Part shown: positions 9,486 to 17,661 of the stretch, piece after piece | Position numbering within the stretch: position 1 is the stretch's first letter | Layout of the letters: every line of letters starts with the position of its first letter | From: JADJOY01 sp046331705 [NCBI: bacterium] | GTDB lineage: Bacteria > JADJOY01 | Direction: 5' to 3' | Assembly (NCBI GenBank): GCA_046331705.1 | Contig: JAXLQJ010000002.1 | Span: 248,001-312,000, forward strand | DNA length: 64,000 bases | Notes under the pieces: generated by a model | What the model was told of the DNA's origin: nothing | Seen by the model: the letters and a program-made list of their open reading frames with translations, nothing else | Databases searched by the model: none | Translations under genes and position numbers: made by a program

Positions 9486-9694
9486 GTCTGCTCCGCGACG
9501 GCGCACAGCGGGCACGCACCCCGCGCCGCCGCATCGGCCCCTCCCTCGCCGCCCGCGTGAATCGGGCGCTCGTCGAGAGCGCCGCTCGCAGTCCGTGCCG
9601 CCGAGCCAAGCGCGGGTCGGATACGCTCGCGCGCCTCTCATCATTCGGCGGCGCGCTCGCGTGGGCGCAGCGCTTTCCGCGAGGGCGAGGCCAC

Positions 9695-10696
9695 GTGAAG
9701 CTGCTCACCATCCTGGGTTGGATCGCGTTCGCGCTCGAAGCCGCGTTCGTGGCGATGCTCTTCTGGCAGCGCAACATGGGCGACGACGCGGCGGGGCGCG
9801 GCATGGCCACCGGCTTCGCGATCGTGCTCGCGCCGATCGTGCTGGTCGCCGGCGGACTCTTCTGGTGGGGCCAGCGCGGCGGTCCGGCGCAGGTGCTCTG
9901 GCTCGGGCTCGCGATCTTGCTCGCGCCAGCGGCGTTCGGTCTGGCGCGATTCGGCTCGGGAATCTTCGGCAAGCTCGATCGGGCGCTCGGGCGAGCGCAG
10001 TTCGGCCGCTTCGACGATCCGCACCTCACGGGCATCGCGCGCGCCATCGACCAAGACGACGTGGCCGCGATCGAGCAACTCGTGGTCGAGAAGCCCACCG
10101 ATTTCGAGGCCCGCGATCGCGTGGGCCACACCCTCTTGGGTCACGCGATCCACCGCGTGATCGAGGATTGGGGCTCGGCGCAGCATGTGCCTGCCGTGCG
10201 CGCGCTGCTGAAGGCGGGCGCGCCGCCAGCGATGGACGCGCTCTCGCCGGGACGCACCCAGGCGTCGGTGAGCGAGCACGATCTCGTGTACCACCTCTTC
10301 GGAGTCGGCCACGAAGGCGCGGTGGCCGCGCTGGACGCGATTCTCGACGCCGGCGCCAAGCCGGATACGGTCGACGAGGACGGCCGTCCGATCCTGTTCT
10401 CGAGCTACGCGCGCTTGCCCGCGCTCGAGGTGCTCGCGCGGCACGGAGCCAACCTGAAGCTGCTCGATTCCCGCAGCGATCAGCTCGGCTGGACGCCGCT
10501 CATGCACTGGGCGCGGATGCGCTCGTGGGATCTGGCGCTCTTCTTCCTTCGGCACGGCGTCCCCCAGGACTACACCGCGCCCGACGGCCGGAATCTCCGC
10601 AACATCCTCGACGAGGTCGATCCTCCGGGCAGCACGTACTACGGCGCGGACGAGACCGCTCACGCCGCCTTCGTCGCGGCACTCGCCGGCGGCTAG
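9695..10696 (+). CDS. Ankyrin-repeat membrane protein
   Basis: A 333-residue protein. The first ~95 residues carry three hydrophobic helices (ILGWIAFALEAAFVAML, GFAIVLAPIVLVAGGLF, VLWLGLAILLAPAAFGLA), placing it in the inner membrane. The remainder is a cytoplasmic ankyrin-like repeat domain with units such as RVGHTLLGHAIHRVIED, AVRALLKAGAPPAM, DEDGRPILFSSYAR and LGWTPLMHWARMRSWDLALFFLRHG. Ankyrin repeats mediate protein contacts; no enzymatic domain is seen. The GTG at 9695 is taken as start because GAGG ends 4 nt before it and the first helix begins at once; an upstream extension to 9557 looks non-coding. Its stop overlaps by a few bases the stop of the convergent CSLREA-protein gene. Confidence 0.8.
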   Translation: MKLLTILGWIAFALEAAFVAMLFWQRNMGDDAAGRGMATGFAIVLAPIVLVAGGLFWWGQRGGPAQVLWLGLAILLAPAAFGLARFGSGIFGKLDRALGRAQFGRFDDPHLTGIARAIDQDDVAAIEQLVVEKPTDFEARDRVGHTLLGHAIHRVIEDWGSAQHVPAVRALLKAGAPPAMDALSPGRTQASVSEHDLVYHLFGVGHEGAVAALDAILDAGAKPDTVDEDGRPILFSSYARLPALEVLARHGANLKLLDSRSDQLGWTPLMHWARMRSWDLALFFLRHGVPQDYTAPDGRNLRNILDEVDPPGSTYYGADETAHAAFVAALAGG

Positions 10697-12654
10697 CGCA
10701 CGGCCGCTCGGCGCGCCCCCGTCCCGCGCCGCCGCATCGCGACTCCCAGGGCGAGCGTCAGCACCATCGCAACCAGATCGCTCGGAACGCGAGCGGTTTG
10801 CGGCGCGGAATCCGCGGCGGCCTCCGCGAGCTGCGGCGTGCAACCTCCGGGAGTCTGCACGTTGCAGTCGTCGTCGATCCCGTTGGACGGGATCTCCACG
10901 GCTCCCGGGTGAACGGCGGGCGACGCATCATCGCAGTCGAGCCCGTAGTGCGGGCAGCCGCTGCTCGTCGGCACACCGTAGCCGTCGCCGTCGGCATCGA
11001 TGCACGAATCGCACACGTCGCCGATTCCGTCCTCATCCCGGTCGCGCTGATTGGGATCGGCGACGTCGACGCACAGATCGCAAGCATCGCCGGCGCCGTC
11101 GCCGTCCCAGTCGGCTTGGCTGACATCGGCAACGAGTGGGCAGTCGTCGCAGGCGTCACCAAGCCCATCGCCGTCGGTGTCGAGCTGCATCGGATCGACG
11201 ACGTCGACACAATCGTCCACGTCGTCGCAAGCTCTGTCGCCGTCGGTGTCGAGACAACGGTCGCAGGAATCTCCCAGGCCATCACCGTCGCCGTCGAGCT
11301 GTTCGGCGTTCGGCACCAGCACGCAGTCGTCACAGACGTCCGCGACTCCGTCCCCATCGGTGTCGGTGCCGGGACAAGCCTCGAGCTCCACGGCCCCCAC
11401 GTCGCACCGGGCGCCGCCGTCGCCATCGCCGTCCTGCGGTCGCGGCACACCCCGCTGATCGCTGGTCGCGCACGCGGAATCGATGCCCCAGTCGATCAGG
11501 GGACTGCCGACGAGCGGCGCCTGGCTGAGCGTCGGTCCGCCGCGGTGGGTGAGCGGAGCGAGCATCGCCGAGGCCACCCCGGATCGGTCGGTCGGATCCG
11601 GCAAGCCGCAGGTGGACCCGGGGGACTCGAGGTTGCCGCCCAGCGAGACCAGCCTTCCGCTCACTTGGCAACGGCCCACCAGCGCGGAGCTCGCCATCGT
11701 CAGCTCGAAGCTGCTCGCGATCGCCGGCGAAGCGATCAGCGCGGGATCGCGCACGATCGTCACGTTCCGGAGCGCGACGCTGCCCGAGCTCGCGAGCTCC
11801 CCGCCTGCAGCGGACCCGACGTTCGCGCTCAGCGTCACGTTGGAGAGCGTGGCCACTCCCGTGATGCCGATCCCGCCCGCGGTGCCACCGCCGACGTCGG
11901 AGGCGGTGTTGCGCGTGATCAGCGACGAGTCGACCGTGAGCACGCCGGAGCTCGAGATGCCGCCGCCGAAGCCCGCGCCGGCCGGCACGCAACACGGCAA
12001 GCATTGGGGGCTGCACCACCCCGGCGCTCCCAGGGCGAGGTTGTCCGTGACCGTCGTATCGACGAGCGCGAGCTGGTTGCCGTTGCTGATTCCGCCACCG
12101 GAGGCGCTGCCCCCGAAGATGGCGCCGCTCGCGCCGCTGGCATCGACACGGCAACGCACCAAGGTGAGGTTGCCGGCGTTGCGCACTCCGCCGCCGGGGT
12201 TCGCGCTCCCTCGTGTGAAGCGCACACCGTCGAAGACCACCGTGCCGCTGTGCACGTCGAGGACGCGGTCGATGAAGTGCGCGTCGATCGTGCTCGTGCC
12301 GGGCGCGACCGCCGCTACCTCGAGATCGCCGCGGACGTCGAGATCGCCGGTCGCGCCTGCGTCTTCGTCGCGACCCAGAACACCGAGCGAATACGAGCCG
12401 GCAGGCAACACGATCCGGTCGCTCCCCGCCCCCGCGGTGCAACCATCCACGGACACGTCACCGTTCGCCGCGAGAATCGCCTCGCGCAACGTGCAGTTGC
12501 CGTTCGGCGGCAGATCGAGGTCGTCGGCGGTGGAGTCGACGGTGATCGTGCTGCCGCTGGCGACCGATGCGGCGACGACGAGCGGCATCACGGCGCGCAC
12601 GACCCGCCGCGGAAGCGGCCCGCGAACCTTCTGCCAAAGCGCCGCTGATCTCAT
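10693..12654 (-). CDS. CSLREA-domain surface protein with beta-helix, TSP3 repeats and MopE-like motif
   Basis: About 653 residues, exported. A signal peptide (hydrophobic run AVMPLVVAASVASG) is followed by a CSLREA domain (NCTLREAILAAN), then a right-handed beta-helix with repeated GGG-I/V-x-N turns (residues ~100-370). Next are five or six thrombospondin type-3 calcium repeats (patterns like DTDGDGLGDACDDC). A MopE-like metal motif follows (DCDDASPAVHPGA, GIDDDC). The protein ends with a single hydrophobic helix and an Arg-rich tail, the topology of a sorting or anchor signal, though without the Cys of MYXO-CTERM. It is probably cell-surface and calcium-binding; its partner is unknown. The start could lie further upstream (to 12780); no clear RBS decides. 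Confidence 0.85.
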   Translation of the reverse strand: MRSAALWQKVRGPLPRRVVRAVMPLVVAASVASGSTITVDSTADDLDLPPNGNCTLREAILAANGDVSVDGCTAGAGSDRIVLPAGSYSLGVLGRDEDAGATGDLDVRGDLEVAAVAPGTSTIDAHFIDRVLDVHSGTVVFDGVRFTRGSANPGGGVRNAGNLTLVRCRVDASGASGAIFGGSASGGGISNGNQLALVDTTVTDNLALGAPGWCSPQCLPCCVPAGAGFGGGISSSGVLTVDSSLITRNTASDVGGGTAGGIGITGVATLSNVTLSANVGSAAGGELASSGSVALRNVTIVRDPALIASPAIASSFELTMASSALVGRCQVSGRLVSLGGNLESPGSTCGLPDPTDRSGVASAMLAPLTHRGGPTLSQAPLVGSPLIDWGIDSACATSDQRGVPRPQDGDGDGGARCDVGAVELEACPGTDTDGDGVADVCDDCVLVPNAEQLDGDGDGLGDSCDRCLDTDGDRACDDVDDCVDVVDPMQLDTDGDGLGDACDDCPLVADVSQADWDGDGAGDACDLCVDVADPNQRDRDEDGIGDVCDSCIDADGDGYGVPTSSGCPHYGLDCDDASPAVHPGAVEIPSNGIDDDCNVQTPGGCTPQLAEAAADSAPQTARVPSDLVAMVLTLALGVAMRRRGTGARRAAVR

Positions 12655-12817
12655 CGCGTGTTGCCGACGGAGGTCGCGCACGACGAGTGCCGCCTTCCGG
12701 TCGGTCGACCCTACGCCCCGACGACGACGGACCGCAACTCCGCGCATGACCCGCAGCCGCTGCCGCGGTCCGCGAAGCACGCGGGGTTGGGACCCGAGTC
12801 GCTCCCAGGGCGTCGCG

Positions 12818-13912
12818 TCAGCGCGCGAGCCAGCGATCGATACGCGGCAGCAGCTTCCGAAAGACGTAGTCCCCAGCGCGGCGCCGGAGCGGCGAATCGC
12901 GCCGCGTGAGCCGGAAGAGGTAGGGATAGAGCTGCGATCGGTGGTAGTGCTCGCCGCCTGCGACGTGCCGCGCGGCGAGACGCCCGCTCTCGATCGCGGG
13001 AGTGATCCCGTTCCAGAAGTCGCGGTGCAGCACCGCGGCGGCGTCTCCCACCAGCAAGCAAGTGCCGTCGTGAGTGGTCACGGGACAATCGGGCTGCGCC
13101 AGATGGATGCCGGCACCGATGGCGCTCTCGCGATCGAAGTCACGCGGTAGACGCCCCTCGCTCACGAGCGTCGCGACGAAGGCGTCCCAGAGCTCGTTGA
13201 TCGACGTGGTCGTCGCCGGATCTCCAACCTGGCAGAGGCCCACGTTGGTGAGCCGTCCGTCGCGCCCCTTCGGGTACACCCAGCCGAATCCCACGGCGCC
13301 GTTGGCGTAGAAGTAGCTCGTCATCTCGCCGCCGTGACAGGCGTGGTCGAGCTCGACCTCCTTGAGCAGCACGAGGTCGTCGCGCCGGAAGCCGATCTCG
13401 GGGAAGAAGCGCCGGCGCACCGGACAGCTCGGTCCGCCGGCGCCGATCAGGTGGTCGGCGGTGATGGTCTCCCGCCCGAGGCGCAGGCGATAACGAGGCG
13501 CTCGTCCGGTGGGGTCGTGCTCGATGTCGCCTGGTGCCACGCGGCATTCGGTGCGGAGCTCGGCGCTACCGAGGGAAAGGATCCACTCCTCCAGCTCGCC
13601 GCGCAGCACGAAGTAGAGGCGCTCGTCGAAGAAGGGCTTCACCCAGCGCTCCGGGAAGGCGCCGAAGCGACGGCCGCCGAAGACCATGCGGATCTTGGCG
13701 GGATCCATCTCGAGGATCTCCCCGGGGTAGTCCGCGGGAGTCTTGTCGAGGAGCGTGAAGGTGCTCGTGAAGATGCCCGAGCACACGTGGCTCTTGCGCG
13801 GCATGGCCGTCGCCTCGACGACCAGCGCGCGCTTTCCGGCCCGCGACAGGAAGGCTGCGGCCGCGCCGCCGCCCACCCCGGCGCCGATCACCACCACGTC
13901 GTGATGGCTCAT
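12818..13912 (-). CDS. FAD-dependent oxidoreductase, geranylgeranyl reductase-like
   Basis: A 364-residue flavoprotein of the geranylgeranyl-reductase/p-hydroxybenzoate-hydroxylase fold. The dinucleotide-binding motif VVIGAGVGGGAAAAFL lies at residues 6-21, followed by ALVVEA. The FAD ribityl motif LLVGDAAAVLHRDFWNGI lies near residue 290. A CSGIF segment near residue 43 recalls the conserved region of geranylgeranyl reductases that saturate isoprenoid chains. The exact substrate (isoprenoid, halogenation or hydroxylation target) is not determinable. Its start codon overlaps the stop of the SRPBCC gene by 4 nt (ATGA), so the two are translationally coupled. Confidence 0.85.
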   Translation of the reverse strand: MSHHDVVVIGAGVGGGAAAAFLSRAGKRALVVEATAMPRKSHVCSGIFTSTFTLLDKTPADYPGEILEMDPAKIRMVFGGRRFGAFPERWVKPFFDERLYFVLRGELEEWILSLGSAELRTECRVAPGDIEHDPTGRAPRYRLRLGRETITADHLIGAGGPSCPVRRRFFPEIGFRRDDLVLLKEVELDHACHGGEMTSYFYANGAVGFGWVYPKGRDGRLTNVGLCQVGDPATTTSINELWDAFVATLVSEGRLPRDFDRESAIGAGIHLAQPDCPVTTHDGTCLLVGDAAAVLHRDFWNGITPAIESGRLAARHVAGGEHYHRSQLYPYLFRLTRRDSPLRRRAGDYVFRKLLPRIDRWLAR

Positions 13913-14322
13913 CGAAGCCGCGACAACCCCTTGCGGATTCCCGTCTCGAGCCCGGCGCGGACGAGTGGGCCGAGAAAGGGGATGAACGTGCGGAACTCGA
14001 TCGTGTAGTGAAGCCGCGAGCCGCCGCTCGGCGTGGCGGAGAAGCGCATCACGCCCTTGTGGTTCCGAAGCGGTGTCCCGCGGGTGATGCGGTACTCGAC
14101 CAGCTCGTCCTTCCGAAACGCCGTCACCGTCTCGTCGAAGCTCGGTAGCGGTCCGATGCGCAGCGTGCGCACCGAGCCCAAACCGTTGAGCGAGTCCGTG
14201 CCGTCGCGGGTCCGCTTGATCTTGGCGCCGAGCACTGGCCCGAGCTTCTCGTGGTCGCTGAGCAAAGCGAAGAGCTCCTCGAGCGGCCGCTGGAACTCCA
14301 TGTCGATCTCGATTCGCTGCAT
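13909..14322 (-). CDS. SRPBCC-fold (polyketide cyclase/START-like) protein
   Basis: A 137-residue small cytoplasmic protein with the SRPBCC pattern. It starts with the strand RIEIDMEFQRPLEELFALLSDHEKLG, continues through GSVRTLRIGPLPSFDETVTAF and LVEYRITRGTPLRNHKGVM, and ends with an amphipathic C-terminal helix (LGPLVRAGLETGIRKGLSRL). This fold binds hydrophobic ligands such as lipids, polyketides or sterols. The ATG at 14322 has AAGGAACGAGG just upstream; the open frame continues upstream to 14520 but that part is arginine-rich and unlike the family. It overlaps the flavoprotein gene by 4 nt and may present or transfer its substrate. Confidence 0.8.
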   Translation of the reverse strand: MQRIEIDMEFQRPLEELFALLSDHEKLGPVLGAKIKRTRDGTDSLNGLGSVRTLRIGPLPSFDETVTAFRKDELVEYRITRGTPLRNHKGVMRFSATPSGGSRLHYTIEFRTFIPFLGPLVRAGLETGIRKGLSRLR

Positions 14323-14369
14323 GAGCCTCGTTCCTTCTCGTGGGGTGCGTGTTCGCACCGGTCGCGGGA

Positions 14370-14684
14370 CTATTCCTCCTCCCAGCGCTGCTCGACCAGT
14401 CGGTTGAAGGCCTGGACGAGCACCCCCGTGCCAGGCGCGACCGCGTGGAGGTCGAGATCGGCGAGGCGCCCCAGGCCGGCCTCGGCGAGGGCTTGCGCGA
14501 GCGCCGGCGACTCTCGGCACGCGCGCGTGAGCTCGGCGAGCTGACGCACCTCGTCCCGTTGGTTGTCGCCCTGCTCGCGAACTCGCACCTTCATGCGCAT
14601 CACGCTGGGCTCGCGGGCGAAGCGGGCGAGCACGCTGGCGAGCGCGACGAAGGCTTCATCCTGCGTGAGTGACGATCCGTTCAC
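14370..14684 (-). CDS. Small hypothetical protein upstream of the SRPBCC/flavoprotein pair
   Basis: A 104-residue soluble, mostly helical protein with many Ala, Arg and Glu residues and no cysteines or membrane segments. I do not recognise the family. It starts with GTG at 14684, with AGGAG about 6 nt upstream, which supports real translation. It lies 47 nt upstream of the SRPBCC gene on the same strand, so the three genes probably form one operon. Confidence 0.6.
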   Translation of the reverse strand: MNGSSLTQDEAFVALASVLARFAREPSVMRMKVRVREQGDNQRDEVRQLAELTRACRESPALAQALAEAGLGRLADLDLHAVAPGTGVLVQAFNRLVEQRWEEE

Positions 14685-14752
14685 GAGGCGCTCCTCTCGG
14701 CCATCGGCCGCCCGCCCGGGGCCCTTCCGCTCGCTCCGCCGATCGACGCGAC

Positions 14753-15715
14753 TCAGCCGCCGGCGATGTGCGCGCGCATCTCGGTGAGCAACCCGGCGGC
14801 GAGGTCCGCCTGCGCCGGCTCGCCGCCCAGGTAAGGCAACACTTCCGCGTCGCCCTTCAGGTACCAGTCGAACCAGGCGGTGAAATACCGGCGTGCCAAA
14901 CGGTGCTGGTGATCCTCGACCTGGATCGTGCGCTCACAATCGCCGAGCGCGGGACCGAGGACGTCGCCGAGCGAGCCCTCGTCGGTGAACCCCGAGTGGT
15001 TGCCACCCGCGATCACGATGAGCTGCTTGTCGGCGCGATACAGCGCCTCGTAGGTCGTGATGTCACCGGTGTAGCCCGCCTGGCAGTCGAGATCGCCGGC
15101 GATGAGCAGCATTGGACGTTCGATCAACGGCGGTGCCGAGTCGACCAAGCCGCCCAGCCCCATGGTGGCGAAAGCGAGAACGTTCGGATCCTCGATGGCG
15201 AGCTGGGTCGCCGTTCCCGCGCCCATCGAGTGGCCGATGATCCCGCGCCGCGTGGAGTCCACGAGACCGAAGATCGGCCGGCCCGGAGTCGCGCTCTCCG
15301 ATTCCAGCGCAGCGAATCCTCCCCGGGCACCCTCGTCCTGCCCGTATTCCGGTGCGCCGCAGAAGGTCGGATCGGTGAACGTGAGCACCACGTAGCCGTG
15401 GCTGGCGAGGTGGTTGCCCACCCAGGTCTGCCAGGCGGCGATGGCGCAATAACCGGGTGCCATGACGATCGCGGGAAAAGGCGCTGCTTCCATGGACGTG
15501 GGGTAGACGATCGTCGACTGCGCCGTGCCGTGCTCGGTCGCGTAGAAGTACTCGTAGCTCGCGGTGGCGTAGGGACCCGGCTCGTCGATCGGCTGCGCGG
15601 GAGGCGGATCGGCGAGCGGTGGACAGGCCGCGGGGCCGGCGCCAAGGGTCGTGAAAAGCAACCCGATCCAGAGCCACGAGCTCTTCATCCGAGATGTTTG
15701 CGTGCTCCTCGCCAT
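14753..15715 (-). CDS. Exported alpha/beta hydrolase (dienelactone hydrolase/cutinase-like)
   Basis: About 320 residues. After a signal peptide (WLWIGLLFTTLGAGPAAC, possibly a lipoprotein) comes an alpha/beta-hydrolase domain. FPAIVMAPGYCA contains the oxyanion region, GIIGHSMGAGTA the nucleophile elbow (G-H-S-M-G), ERPMLLIAGDLDC a likely acid residue and AGGNHSGFTDEG the catalytic His. The order and the GHSMG elbow recall secreted polyester hydrolases/cutinases and dienelactone hydrolases, so it probably cleaves esters outside the cytoplasm. The ATG at 15715 is favoured by GGAG 7 nt upstream; the Met nine codons later is an alternative. Upstream of it lies a separate secreted-protein gene. 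Confidence 0.8.
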   Translation of the reverse strand: MARSTQTSRMKSSWLWIGLLFTTLGAGPAACPPLADPPPAQPIDEPGPYATASYEYFYATEHGTAQSTIVYPTSMEAAPFPAIVMAPGYCAIAAWQTWVGNHLASHGYVVLTFTDPTFCGAPEYGQDEGARGGFAALESESATPGRPIFGLVDSTRRGIIGHSMGAGTATQLAIEDPNVLAFATMGLGGLVDSAPPLIERPMLLIAGDLDCQAGYTGDITTYEALYRADKQLIVIAGGNHSGFTDEGSLGDVLGPALGDCERTIQVEDHQHRLARRYFTAWFDWYLKGDAEVLPYLGGEPAQADLAAGLLTEMRAHIAGG

Positions 15716-15872
15716 CGCCCGTCTCCGTTTCGCGTCAGCGCCAAAGATGAATTGTGCCCCATTCGTCGCGGGGCCATCCACCGCCGTGGTGTGACTGCAC
15801 CGCGCTCCGGCGCCGTGCTCGACGAACGCGTGTCGCTTCCGTTCGCTGCGCGTGTGCTCGCGGCGCTCGCGG

Positions 15873-16655
15873 TCAGAATCGCGATGTGGTGCCACCGCCG
15901 AGGACCGCTCCGTGGAGCGACGGAATCCGCATCGGGCCGCTCGCCTCGGACAACCCCGAGATCAGGACACTGCGGAAACGTAAGGAGTCGAGAAAGAAGC
16001 TGCTGGTGAGGTTGCCGTCGTTCGTGACTTGGATGTGAGGCGTGACTGTCTGCCCCGCATACGCCGAAAAATCGGCCAGAAAGTAATACTCGATCCAATT
16101 GGTGCCCGTGTTGAAGCTGGAGCAGATCACGATCCCATCCACGGCAGCCGCGTCGATGAAGAGCCGCACGGCGTCGGCGGGTGTGACCTGGCTGCAATTG
16201 GTCTCGTCGCTGTTGATCTGGTAGCGGAAGAATAGGTACGACGGCGGCGTGCCCGGCGGGACCGTGATGGTCTGCGAGAGATCGCCGATCTCCCCGTTGG
16301 CACCGCCCAACCACGCCAACCAGGAGCCGGTGTGCGCAGCCGGGGCGCCGCCGTCACCTTGCTGCACCAACAGTTCGCCGGGGAAGAACGTGGAGGACTC
16401 GGTCCAGGCCACGTGGCCCAAGTCGAAGCTCGCGTTCGCCAGCACCGGCGCGGGCGCATAAGCGCCCCACGCACCGATGTCCATGGTTTCGAAGTCGTCG
16501 GCAAAGATCGTGTCGACCGGGGACCTCCGATCATCCTGCGAGAAGTCGTGCGCGACCGTGCGACGCAGCGCATCGGGCGCCGCGGCAACAGCCGTGTCAC
16601 TCACGCCGAACGCGGCCGTGACCAGGATCGAAACAACCGAGCTTCGCACGCTCAT
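15873..16655 (-). CDS. Secreted protein of unknown function, jelly-roll-like
   Basis: A 260-residue exported protein. The signal peptide (SVVSILVTAAFGVSDTAVA) ends near residue 25. The mature part contains DTIFADDFETMDIGAW, a motif common at the N-terminus of secreted proteobacterial proteins of unknown role. A carbohydrate-binding-like beta-sandwich follows (NASFDLGHVAWTESS, SWLAWLGGANGEIGDLSQTI, SYLFFRYQI, FFLDSLRF). No catalytic residues are evident. The ATG at 16655 is used, with AGAGG about 8 nt upstream; an in-frame ATG at 16706 would put 17 non-hydrophobic residues before the signal. Confidence 0.7.
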   Translation of the reverse strand: MSVRSSVVSILVTAAFGVSDTAVAAAPDALRRTVAHDFSQDDRRSPVDTIFADDFETMDIGAWGAYAPAPVLANASFDLGHVAWTESSTFFPGELLVQQGDGGAPAAHTGSWLAWLGGANGEIGDLSQTITVPPGTPPSYLFFRYQINSDETNCSQVTPADAVRLFIDAAAVDGIVICSSFNTGTNWIEYYFLADFSAYAGQTVTPHIQVTNDGNLTSSFFLDSLRFRSVLISGLSEASGPMRIPSLHGAVLGGGTTSRF

Positions 16656-16964
16656 CCTCACACCTCTCGGATCCTCGGGTCGGTCCATCTCTTTCCAGAT
16701 TGCCACGTTCCCTCACGCGGCGACACACGCGCGACGAGGCTGACGACACGCGAGGGCGGAATCGGTGAGCCGGTCGCGAAGACTCTGGCGATGGGCACCG
16801 TGCCGTCTCGGATCGCTCCCCCGGCTGGTCTGCTGCGCGACCCGCGTGCCGCTGCGGTCGGAGCCATCGGTCCGCGACGACGCCGCGCGCCGCTCAGCAG
16901 CGGCCACGGACTACCACGCGATCAACCCTGCGCGTCCCGGGGTGCCGTCTGCTGCAGCGCGTAG
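16656..16964. other. Gap at the left border of the mobile island; no gene seen
   Basis: About 310 nt without a recognisable product on either strand; the short frames present are arginine-rich shadows. It separates backbone genes from the toxin-antitoxin pair and is the likely left junction of the mobile island. I find no direct repeat, tRNA or integrase site in it. Confidence 0.4.
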
Positions 16965-17300
16965 TTAAGGCCCGATGATTTCATTGAGGCCCTCAAGCAC
17001 GAGACTGAGCTCCTCGGCGCTTGCTTCACCAAGGCGGCGGCCTATTCGCTCAGTCGACAACGTACGAATCTGGCTGATCTTCACCCAAGAACGCTTTGGT
17101 AACGGTGCGTGGAGTTCCAAGGTGAGTGGATACGGTGCCCGCTGAGGCTGGGAGGTAAGGGCGAGGGCTATTACCGTTCCAGAGCGATCGTTGAAGACAT
17201 CATGGCTCAGGATCAGCACGGGACGTTCACCCGCCTGCTCCCGACCCCGTACGGGATCGAGTGACGCCCAGCGAATCTCGCCGCGACGGATTCGCGCCAA
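16965..17300 (-). CDS. MazF/PemK-family mRNA interferase toxin
   Basis: A 111-residue toxin of the MazF/PemK fold. It opens with RRGEIRWASLDPVRGREQAGERPVLILSHDVFN, where the RGEIxW strand, the GxEQxGxRPVLI loop and its Arg are hallmarks. Later come VIALALTSQP and SWVKISQIRTLSTERI, the strand containing the catalytic region, and a C-terminal helix. MazF toxins cut mRNA at short sequence motifs in the cytoplasm. The TTG start directly abuts the TGA stop of the upstream antitoxin gene, so translation of toxin is coupled to antitoxin. The full family length suggests an active toxin. Confidence 0.9.
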   Translation of the reverse strand: MARIRRGEIRWASLDPVRGREQAGERPVLILSHDVFNDRSGTVIALALTSQPQRAPYPLTLELHAPLPKRSWVKISQIRTLSTERIGRRLGEASAEELSLVLEGLNEIIGP

Positions 17301-17543
17301 TCAGTACTCCGGCCAGTCTGCGGCGTCGGCCGCGAGACCGGATTCCGCTAGGGCGCGCTCTTCCGCTACGTCGAGAAGCCGGCAGGCATCCGCAAGGCGC
17401 GTTCGCCGAAGCCGCCTCAACGCCGCGGCGACGGCAGCCTCGATCGCGTGACTCCGGTTCGGGAACCGTCCGGCCTCGACCAGCGCGTCGAGCTCACCGA
17501 GCAAGTCCGACTCCACCGTGACGGCGACCTTAGTCTTCGGCAT
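17301..17543 (-). CDS. Ribbon-helix-helix antitoxin paired with MazF
   Basis: An 80-residue protein beginning KTKVAVTVESDLLGELDALVEAG, a ribbon-helix-helix DNA-binding module: a beta strand and two helices, with SHAIEAAVAAALRRLRR as second helix. A flexible acidic tail ending DAADWPEY probably masks the toxin. It should neutralise the MazF product and repress the operon. The ATG at 17543 is preferred over one eight codons earlier because GGAG lies about 7 nt upstream. A palindrome just upstream (17557-17577) is a likely operator. Confidence 0.85.
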   Translation of the reverse strand: MPKTKVAVTVESDLLGELDALVEAGRFPNRSHAIEAAVAAALRRLRRTRLADACRLLDVAEERALAESGLAADAADWPEY

Positions 17544-17556
17544 GGCTCCAACCTCC

Positions 17557-17577
17557 GGTATGACCATACATCATACC
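17557..17577 (-). promoter_or_regulatory. Putative operator of the toxin-antitoxin operon
   Basis: GGTATG (17557-17562) and CATACC (17572-17577) form a perfect inverted repeat around a 9-nt centre, 13 nt upstream of the antitoxin start. On the coding strand it contains TATGAT, a possible -10 box. Autorepression by the ribbon-helix-helix antitoxin is inferred from position. Confidence 0.5.
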
Positions 17578-17661
17578 GCAGCCAACTGCCAAATACTGGC
17601 CCTAACACCGCGCTCACCTGCGGCGCTGGTGCTGTCGAAAACCCCAACCGGAGGAAGCCCA

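Noticed and set aside
9259-12648. Open plus-strand frame of over 1100 codons antisense to the CSLREA protein
   Set aside because: The product is Arg/Ala-rich without motifs, while the minus strand encodes recognisable CSLREA and TSP3 repeats. It arises from GC-rich codon structure.
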